Shown here: in pieces, positions 22,997 to 30,003 of the stretch
How the letters are laid out: each line of letters begins with the position of its first letter
Numbering within the stretch: the stretch's first letter is position 1
Source of the DNA: Microthyrium microscopicum
Lineage: Eukaryota > Ascomycota > Dothideomycetes > Microthyriales > Microthyriaceae
DNA length: 30,003 nt
Direction: 5' to 3'
NCBI GenBank assembly: GCA_010405405.1
Contig: MU004234.1
Coordinates: 2,109,441-2,139,443 of the forward strand
Translations under genes and position numbers: made by a program
Notes under the pieces: generated by a model
The model's input: only the letters and a program-made list of their open reading frames with translations
Databases searched by the model: none
Told to the model about the DNA's origin: nothing

Positions 22997-23216
22997 GTAC
23001 TAGTTACTAAGTATTTTTATAGGACTAGATATAGCTACTTTTGTATAATTACTAAAAACTAACTTTAGAATTACCTTAGAAGAGATTTAAAATCTTATAA
23101 AAAAGATAGAATAGATTAGTATTATAAAGGCTTTTTATAAAGATTAAAAAGAGTTTGTTAATATTATTCTCTTAAAAGATAGTAAAGATAGACTTAATAT
23201 TTACTATACTAAACTA

Positions 23217-23245
23217 GGATATAGTAAGACTAAAACTATAAAAGC
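23217..23245 (+). other. Helicase motif I (Walker A) remnant
   Basis: The codons read GYSKTKTIK. The family consensus is G-x-G-K-T-x-T, so the third residue has changed from an expected Gly (GGT/GGC to AGT by G-to-A) and the Lys-Thr pair is intact. It is followed by a hydrophobic strand and by a motif Ia-like KILAIYT at 23298, then DNL near 23330. Confidence 0.7.
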
Positions 23246-24725
23246 TATAATAGTAATATTAATTACTCTTATAATATTTTATTCTAATTTTAAGATAAAG
23301 ATTTTAGCTATATATACTATAAATATATAATTAGATAACCTTATTACTAAGTATATAAATGTCTATATAGAAGTTAATTCTATAAACTTTTTGTAATTTT
23401 TTGCTATCTAAGAATACTTAATTAAGATAGAGAAATCTATTACTTTAAGGAAATTAAAAGAGGTATAAACCTAAGTCTACTAAAATTAAGGTTCTAGTAT
23501 ATAATAGTAGAACATAGATAATATAAATAACTATAGTACTAATATCTTAAATACTAAAATAGTATTACTTACTAAATAATATAGTGCTTACTACTTATAG
23601 TAACTTTATATAAATACTAAACATTAAGACTTTAAAGATATTTATAATTATTATATTAAATATTTTAAATACTTATTTAGAGAATTTATAAGTTAAGCTA
23701 GTAGGATAATTAATATAATTAACTTAGTAATAGGAAAGTAAGAATATAATATAGATATAGCTACTAAAGAGTTACTTAATTATACTTTTAACTTCTAAAT
23801 TCTTAATAAAAAGTATTATAATAAAGAGAAGCTCTTAAAGTTAAAAAGCGCTAATTATAGTAAACTACTACTAGACATAGAGTAATATTATTTATAATTA
23901 ATAATTACTCTTCTTAGTTTTATAAACTATAATGCTTTATAAGAGCTTTTTTAGGTAAATTTTATAGGTATTAACTTATAAATTTATAATAAAGTAGTAG
24001 CATTATATAGACTATAAATAATAGCTATTATATCTCTATATAGACCTTAAATAATTATATAGACTAGAGATCTATTCTAGTCTAGACTTATCTATAATCT
24101 TAAATATAAAAAAGCTATATTTCGTAATAGTTCTTAAATACTATTAATATATAATACTATAGTAAATAGCTTTAGCTAAACTATACTAAAATAGGTATTT
24201 AGATTTAATTTATTATACTATAATCTTCTTAATAATATAGGCTATAAAATTCTTAAATATACTAATAATAATAACTCTAAATTTAACTAACTATAATATA
24301 TTATAGGCTAGCTTTTCTTATCCTTAGAATATAAAAAAAATATGCTACTTATAATATTTATAAATATTAAAGATAGTAAAGTTAAAAAGGATATTACTAG
24401 TTTAAGTTCTAATGCTTATAATACTTATATTATAACCTTTATATAGATTAAACTTCTATTATAGATATAATTAAAAGGCGTTAATACTATAGTTATTACT
24501 CTTTACCTTACGTAAACTAGCCTCTATACTAAAACTAAAGATTAGCTACTTAAATAAGTTACTATATATATTTAGAATAATTATATATATACCTAGTAAA
24601 ATTATTAAGATATACCTTTATAATTTAGCTAAGTTTTAATAACTACCTATAATAATAGCTCTAGTACTAAGCGTAATTAGAATCTTATTAATCTTATTTA
24701 AAAAGATTATACTAGTTTCCTTATA

Positions 24726-24775
24726 GAAAACCTATAAATAAATACTATAGTATCTTAAGGCTACTTATCCTTATT
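24726..24775 (+). other. Helicase motif VI remnant
   Basis: The codons read ENLxINTIVSxGYLSLFF, where each x is TAA. In SF1 UPF1-like enzymes the equivalent is a R-L/I-N-V-A-L-S/T-R-A block that carries the arginine finger. The two TAA codons sit where Arg residues are expected. CGA would give TAA only by two steps (CGA to TGA to TAA), so this is an oddity or the ancestor had Gln there. Confidence 0.5.
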
Positions 24776-25169
24776 TTTTAGTAACTTAAAGCTTTATAGT
24801 ACTATAATAGCCCCTAGTACTAAGAAATAAGAAGAGTTTAAACAATCTATACTTAGTAGATTACTAAAGTATTTTATTAATAATAGCTATATATAGTATA
24901 TACTATTTACTAATAATTACTCCTATTAGAATTTAGAGAAACTTAATATTCCTAACTTTAATAAAGTAGTTTCTTATTATAAGAAAGAGCTAAATATACA
25001 TAAGAAGATTAAAACTATTATATTTAAAGAACTAAAAGTAATTAGAGATCTTATAGGACTAACCTTACTTTATAGTTTTAAACTTAAGAGTAAAGAATTT
25101 AAAACTAATAAAGCTAATAAAGAAAGTAAAGTTAGTAAAGATTAGTAGTAAGGAATAGTAATAAAGAAA

Positions 25170-26080
25170 AGAATAGTAAGAAGGTTTAAGTTTAAAGTAA
25201 GGTTTATTTAGCTAATTAATTAACTAACTTAGATAGTATAATAGTTAGTACTAAATAGAAAAAGAGTTTAGGATAAAAGAGTTATATAAGTAAGAAAATT
25301 TAATAAAAAAAAATATATAAAGGAGTTAGACTAGAAAAATAGATAAAATAGTACTATTACTAGAAAAGTTAACTTACTAAGCTAGTAATTAATAATATAA
25401 AGTTACGTAATACGTTTTTAGTATAATATTATAACCTATTAGTTATATAAGATTAGCTAGTACTCTTACTTAGTCTTAGTATTAGCTATTTAGAATATCT
25501 AGAAATATCTAGTATATCTAGAAATATTTAGTAAATAAAGGTATATTATATATATAATAAAATATTATTAGGTAATATTCCTAGAAGTTAACTTTACTAC
25601 TTAAGCTTTAGAATACTAAGTAAAATTAAACGCTAGTTATTATTAGTATAAATTTAATACTAGATTTACTACTTATATACTAAGAATGTACCTATATCTT
25701 TAAAAGTTAATAAGGATAAAATAGGTATAGAAGTTAATATACTAGTATAACCCTTCTAGTATTACGTATAATAATAAAGAGAGATAATTAAATATAGACC
25801 TATTTAACTTATATATTTTAGTCTTTTAATATATATTTAACCTAAATAAGTTATATTACTATTCTTATAGACTAATCTTTTTAAATATAGGTATATTAAG
25901 TCTTTTAAATAGCATATAGTTCCTCTTTACTATAAATCTTTATAATTACCTCTAAAGGCCCTTTAATTAAGTATAAAGATTAGTACTAGTAATAAAAACT
26001 CTAGTAAAAGAACTCTCTATAAATAGTCTCTTTACTAGTATAAGATTTACTACTTATCCTAGTTATAACTATACTATATC
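25170..26080. other. Spacer between helicase and transposase remnants
   Basis: I see no coding evidence except a purine-rich stretch at about 25230-25360, which may be the tail of the helicase remnant or its 3' region. It contains a 9-10 bp array at 25492-25531. If the downstream transposon has a 5' terminal repeat it should lie here, but I could not identify one. Confidence 0.4.
25492..25531. repeat. Four tandem 9-10 bp units (AGAAATATCT type)
   Basis: AGAATATCT, AGAAATATCT, AGTATATCT and AGAAATATTT follow one another and produce repeated TCTAGA-like junctions. This resembles the decamer array at 171-202. Confidence 0.65.
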
Positions 26081-26870
26081 TAAAACGTTTATAATAGAAG
26101 ATAAAATAATTACGCCTTTTACTATATTCTTATCTTTAGTTACTCTTAAAGCTATAGAAAGAGTTACTACTCTAATATAGTATAAATATAGTTTATAAGA
26201 TAAAATAAATAAGGCTAATAAGTCTTAAAAGTCTAAAAGTAGTATATAATATATAGTTAATAAAGTTATTATATATTTATAATAAAATCTAGGATATTTA
26301 GTAAGTATACTTATACTAGCTTATAAAACTAATAAAAGCTATAACTAGATTAATAAGTATAAACTACTACTTTAAGATACTATTAAGATAAAGTACTAAT
26401 ATTATTATTTAGAGAAAGAAAAGCTCTATAGAGAAGTAAAGCTATAAAGTTAACTAGAGAAAGAACTAGAGTTTACTAGTTAAGTAGTTTCTAGTAGTAT
26501 ATTAAAGAATAAAATAAATAAGTTATTTTAAGAAATAGCTTTTAGAAGTAAAATATATAACTTACTTAGTTAGAAGGTAAAGGATTATAAATTACTAATA
26601 AAAAATATTAATAATCTTAAAGGCTTTATACCTAGCTAGTAGAAAGTAATACTTAAGAAGCTACTATATAATAAAATAAAAGGTATTAAAAATCTTCTAG
26701 GTAGTAAAGTTAAAGTATACTTTTAAAGTATCTTAGAAGTTATTAAATTCTTTATCTTCTATAGGCCTTTTACTAAAGACCTCTACTTTAAGCTTATAAT
26801 ATAAAAAGATAAAGATAGTAAGTATATCTATACTAATACTTAATTAGTAGAAAGGTAGTAGAAATTATAA

Positions 26871-27060
26871 GATAAGGTTAATTTAGATATTATGCTTATT
26901 CTTATCTACTAGGAGTTAGATAAGACTATAATATCTAAATAATATAGTAATAACTATATATAGGCTTGCTATATAACTATTTTTAATCTATTAGGAAGTA
27001 TTAGAAGAGCTATAGGAAGACTAAGATTTCTTTTTATTATAGTACTTCCTAAACTAAAAG
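26871..27060 (+). other. Plavaka core block (DKT...IRRA...LPK)
   Basis: In frame mod 3 = 0 the sequence reads ELDKTIISK, then after 20 or so residues ITIFNLLGSIRRAIGR, then FLFIIVLPKLK. The spacing matches the conserved SDKT / N-(x)-RRA / LPK block of Plavaka transposases. Expected His, Cys and Pro positions are changed to Tyr and Leu, as RIP predicts, except for one Cys retained as TGC near 26968. Confidence 0.7.
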
Positions 27061-28119
27061 ATATAAATATTAATAGTAAACTTAAGATATTTTATAATAC
27101 TATAAATATTATGTTTAAAGGTTTAATACTACGTATTTAAGTATTATAAAGCTATTTACTAATAAAATATAGAACTTAGAATAATCCTTAAAAGTAGTTA
27201 CGTTATAGTAACTACTAATAGCTAGTTTTAAAGGTATCTTCTAATTCTTACTTATATAAGTATAAATTATAAAGAGCTTATTATAATTATAGATATCTAG
27301 TCTAAATATTACTATTCTATTTACTTAGTACTATAACTATATTAGTAAAACCTTACTAGTAAATAGGCTTATTAAACTTATATAACTTTATAAGAGAATA
27401 TATTAAAATAGGAAGCACTTTGCTATACTAATTAAAAAAGAGAGTATACTAAGTAGCTTACTACTACTAATAATACTAAAGATAAAAACTATATCTATAA
27501 AATTTATAATTTTATTTAGAATTATTCTTTATTAAATATTTATATAGTAATTACTTTTAATTTACTATATATATTCTTTTTAAATAGACTAGTTAAGTAA
27601 GTAATAGACTAGATAGCCTAAATTATTTTAAAAAAGAGAGTACTAGTAATATCTATAATACTAGTAGCTAAAATAAAGAATAATAGAACTATATAGAAAA
27701 CCTATACCTATAAGACGCTAAAGACTAAGAGGAAAGATAGTAATATACTAAAGACTAAGTAAGAAAAGAAAAAGAAGAAGTCTATATTTAGTATAAAAGT
27801 AAAGTCTATAATTAATTATAGGTTTTTATAGTATTCTATTTATCTAGGCTTTCTAAGGATAGCTTAAGGCTACTATAACGTTTAATAAAAGACTAGCCTA
27901 GAATTATAAGTACTTTTAAAGTAACTTATAGCTACCTTAGCTCTACTCTTAAACTTAAAGAACTTAATTATAATAAAATTTATTAAAGCTTTAATAGATA
28001 TTATTATACTTTCTAGCTATAAGTTATATAATAAGAATATACTTAAATATATATAAGTCTATTTATAAATTATAGAATATACTAAAATAGTAATATATAA
28101 GTATAAGACTCTTTAAGCT

Positions 28120-28290
28120 AAGTTTAAAGAACTTAATTTCCCTAAGTTCTATAACCTAATTTACTTTATACTATCTATTTATATATTTAGTACTATAGAT
28201 AGAACTAGTTCTAGCATTATAGAAAAGTTATATTAAGAGTATACTATACTAGTAATAAAATAAACTAACTTTTAACCTAGTTAGTACGTT
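28120..28290 (+). other. Plavaka C-terminal block (NFPKF...EK...IK)
   Basis: Frame mod 3 = 1 reads FKELNFPKFYNLIYF, then STIDRTSSSIIEKLYxEYT. In the family this is FNFPKFHxxxHY...GSxDGxDTSxSEAxHK. The His residues have become Tyr or Leu and Gly residues have become Asp/Arg/Ser through G-to-A, all transition changes. Confidence 0.7.
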
Positions 28291-29379
28291 TAGATAATTT
28301 ACTATTTTACTAATTATATTAAGAATATAATCTAGAATAATAATAATAATTATAACTATTAAGTCTATAATGTTACTAAGAAGAAGATTATATTTAAAAG
28401 AACTTATCTTATAATTATTCTATTAAGTATACCTAAATATAGTTTATAACTCTAATTATATTATATAGATAAACTATATAATAAAGATATTTATAAATTT
28501 AGTATACTTCTTACTAAAGACATTAATAAATAGGCTAAGCTTAATAACCTTAAAAGTTATTTATATAGCTAGTTAATTAATTACTATAAAGAAAACCTTA
28601 AGAAGCGCTAGTCTTTTCTAAAGCTAATACTATTATATATATAGAGTAAAGAAATATACTTAGATAAAGATCTTATTAATAATAAACTAAACTTTATATA
28701 CTCTAGTAAAGTATTATATCTTAATACTTTTTAGCTAAGTTACCTTATTATAATACTATATAGTAATATAACCTATATAATAAATAATAATAAGAATAAT
28801 ATATAACTCTTTATAGCTTACTATAAATAGAAATAGCAAAAAAGTAAGAATAATAGTTAATAGTATAATAAAGTCTTAATTAAAAACTACTAGTAATATA
28901 ACTTTATATAGGCTTAAGCCTATCTTATATCTAAGAAAGAGCTTAATAATAATTTTAATCTTTTAGGTTAACTTCTTATATAACTACTTATTATTTATAT
29001 AGTATATAATATAAATTAAATAATAAAAGATTTTAAATTATAACGTAGATATACTAAATTTCTTATAACTTTAGTTTAAGAGTATATACTAATCTTAAGA
29101 AAAGCTATAAAACTTATATTTAATAAACTATTAAGTCTTATATTATTTAAGCTAGTTATAAAGTTAAAAGTATATAAACTAAATAAACTATTAACTATTA
29201 TATATATAGTTCCTTATAAAAACTTAAAGTATCTTAATTACTATTAGTTAAATTTATACTCTAATTATAATAATTATACTAGAATATATAACTTAGTTAT
29301 TTTTAGCAAATAAGGAATTAAGATAACTAAGACTAAAACTATAGCAAGATATAAAGCCCTAGAAAAAAAGAATAGAGAG

Positions 29380-29585
29380 CTTTATAAAGCTTAGGTTAAA
29401 GTTTATCTTAAGAAGCTTACTAATAAAATAAAGAAAATAAAGTATAATAATAAAAAAGAAGTAGAAAATAAAGAGAATAAACTAGATAGTAGCAAAAAAG
29501 ATAAGTAAGAGACTAGTAAAGATAGTAAAGAAGAGACTAGTAATAATAATAAAAAAAATAGTAGTAATAATAGCAAAAATATATA
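29380..29585 (+). other. Lys/Glu/Ser/Asn-rich C-terminal tail of the transposase remnant
   Basis: The plus strand is purine-rich and reads KKNRELYKA, then VYLKKLTNKIKKIKY, then KDSKEETSNNNKKNSSNN, in frame with the 28.1-28.3 kb block. The tail is charged, then Ser/Asn-rich. Several CpA sites survive here within AGCAAAA contexts (about 29306, 29344, 29492, 29572). Confidence 0.55.
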
Positions 29586-29599
29586 ATAAAATAAAAGTC

Positions 29600-30003
29600 T
29601 AATAAACGTTTTATTACCTAAGAATTATATATTTTATAAACTACTAAGTATTATTATTATTATTATAATATTATCTCCTAAATAATTTAGTTTTATTAGT
29701 ATTAGTTATAGACTTAAATATAATAGTTAGTACAATATAGAATATAATAGAATAAATTAACCTAGGAACTTTAGAAATATATATTTATATAGAATAGTAT
29801 ATATATAAAAAGCAAAATTATTTATTCTTTTTAATAGCTTTTAATTCATAATTCTTTAAATAAAATAATAAGCTATTAATTTTAAATTTTTTTTCTTTAA
29901 TACTTATAGTAATTTAAACTTATTTTACTTCTTTACCTTACTTTTAATATATATATCTTCTCTATACTTTATCTTAAGCTTCTATAGAAAGCTTATCTAG
30001 TTA
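29600..30003. other. Unassigned AT-rich end of window
   Basis: A short ATT/TAT run lies at about 29650-29675, and a T-rich tract is at about 29885-29900. No coding signal, terminal inverted repeat or target-site duplication could be recognised, though the 3' end of the transposon should be in this part or just beyond it. Confidence 0.4.

Larger units (their letters stand above)
19900..25170 (+). pseudogene. RIP-degraded large protein with C-terminal SF1 (UPF1/DNA2-like) helicase
   Basis: One plus-strand frame (mod 3 = 0) links SLKKFISLFLANYLYRLNF at 20064, the 96-bp array, the 33-bp array, the Asn tract, helicase motif I at 23217, and motif VI at 24726. That is about 4.7 kb without a net indel, so a single ORF near 1,750 codons is likely. 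N- to C-terminus: a non-repetitive region of about 700 residues, Ser/Thr/Asn repeats, an Asn-rich linker, then an SF1 helicase core. The core fits UPF1/DNA2-type NTPases that unwind nucleic acid: motif I LGYSKTKTI (family GxGKTKT), motif Ia KILAIYT..N...DNL, a motif IV-like NTIVITLYLTQ (24477), and motif VI ENLxINTIVSxG (family RLNVALSRA). Motif II was not located. A Lys-rich tail ends near 25170. The gene is inactive, with TAA/TAG throughout. Confidence 0.72.
26080..29590 (+). pseudogene. RIP-degraded Plavaka/KDZ-type transposase
   Basis: Plavaka elements are fungal cut-and-paste DNA transposons of the CACTA-like KDZ/CMC group. Two blocks match the family as I know it. Block 1 (26650-27060, frame mod 3 = 0) has a VKFFIFYRPF stretch, YIYTNTQLVER, then ELDKTIIS (family SDKT), a NLLGSIRRA segment and FIIVLPK, in the expected order. 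Block 2 (27840-28330, mod 3 = 1) has a KIVIYKYK stretch, LNFPKFYNLIYF (family FNFPKFH) and a DRTSSSIIEKLYQEYTILVIK segment (family DGxDTSxSEAxHK...VK) ending at TNF. Block 1's frame continues to at least 27201, so one frame change lies between 27.2 and 27.9 kb. From block 2 the frame runs on to a Lys-rich tail (IARYKALEKKNREL at 29341). RIP stops occur throughout. Confidence 0.75.
1..30003. other. RIP-saturated AT-rich fungal repeat region
   Basis: The whole window is extremely A+T rich, with TpA the dominant dinucleotide. CpA and TpG are almost missing on both strands while CpT, CpC and scattered CpG remain. This is the recognised signature of repeat-induced point mutation, which converts CpA to TpA in duplicated DNA of Pezizomycotina. 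Consequences visible throughout are TAA/TAG where Gln or Trp codons would stand, near absence of Cys, Trp, His and Met codons in every plausible frame, and repeat copies that differ mostly by C/T or G/A. A ciliate-type code reading TAA/TAG as Gln would not remove His, Cys, Trp and Met, so it does not explain the pattern. No intact gene was found. The species cannot be named from this. Confidence 0.93.

Noticed and set aside
1-30003. Ciliate-type genetic code (TAA/TAG = Gln) giving long open frames
   Set aside because: All frames on both strands become open because TGA is nearly absent, and His, Cys, Trp and Met codons are missing as well. CpA/TpG depletion by RIP explains all of this and a code change does not.
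1-30003. Mitochondrial or bacterial AT-rich DNA (phage, Mycoplasma, apicoplast)
   Set aside because: No intact ORF, tRNA or rRNA in 30 kb, and the CpA/TpG loss is on both strands and specific. General AT bias would deplete all C and G contexts.
1-30003. CRISPR array
   Set aside because: The tandem arrays (27, 33, 60, 84, 96, 108 bp) have no repeat-spacer alternation. Whole units are conserved and stay in coding phase.
29600-30003. Transposon 3' terminal inverted repeat
   Set aside because: No stretch here could be matched to a reverse complement in 25.2-26.1 kb by eye, and RIP divergence would hide a short one.

Overview
The window looks like a block of AT-rich, gene-free heterochromatin from a filamentous ascomycete (Pezizomycotina) whose repeats have been saturated by repeat-induced point mutation (RIP). 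CpA and its complement TpG are almost absent on both strands, TpA is everywhere, and CpT, CpC and some CpG survive. In every reading frame this removes Cys, Trp, His and Met codons and turns CAA/CAG/TGG into TAA/TAG. No intact gene, tRNA or rRNA was seen. Because TpG loss also removes TGA, every frame looks open once TAA/TAG are read through. An open frame alone therefore proves nothing here, and coding calls rest on motifs, tandem repeats whose unit is a multiple of 3 nt, charged or low-complexity runs, and the same frame recurring over kilobases.

Layout. 1-2100: unassigned. About 2100-3570 (+): a remnant of an unknown protein. 3690-4160: three tandem copies of a non-coding unit carrying a TATAAAA(G)-like box. 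About 4480-7680 (+): a remnant of an unknown protein with 20-residue repeats and a coiled coil, in one frame. 7680-12500 (-): two remnant blocks in different frames with Lys/Glu-rich segments. 12600-17430 (-): one frame with 36-, 9- and 28-residue repeats. 17430-19900: mixed and poorly resolved. About 19900-25170 (+): a single-frame remnant of roughly 1,750 codons ending in a UPF1/DNA2-like SF1 helicase. About 26080-29590 (+): a remnant of a Plavaka/KDZ-type DNA transposase with one frame change. 29600-30003: unassigned.

Recognisable biology is limited to the SF1 helicase and the Plavaka transposase. The other long remnants look like real proteins but I do not recognise them. Taken together this is a cluster of large, repeat-rich, probably mobile genes, inactivated by transitions but with little sign of insertion or deletion. 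That pattern suggests fast RIP inactivation rather than slow decay. All dinucleotide and frame statements come from reading by eye at anchor points, not from a computation.
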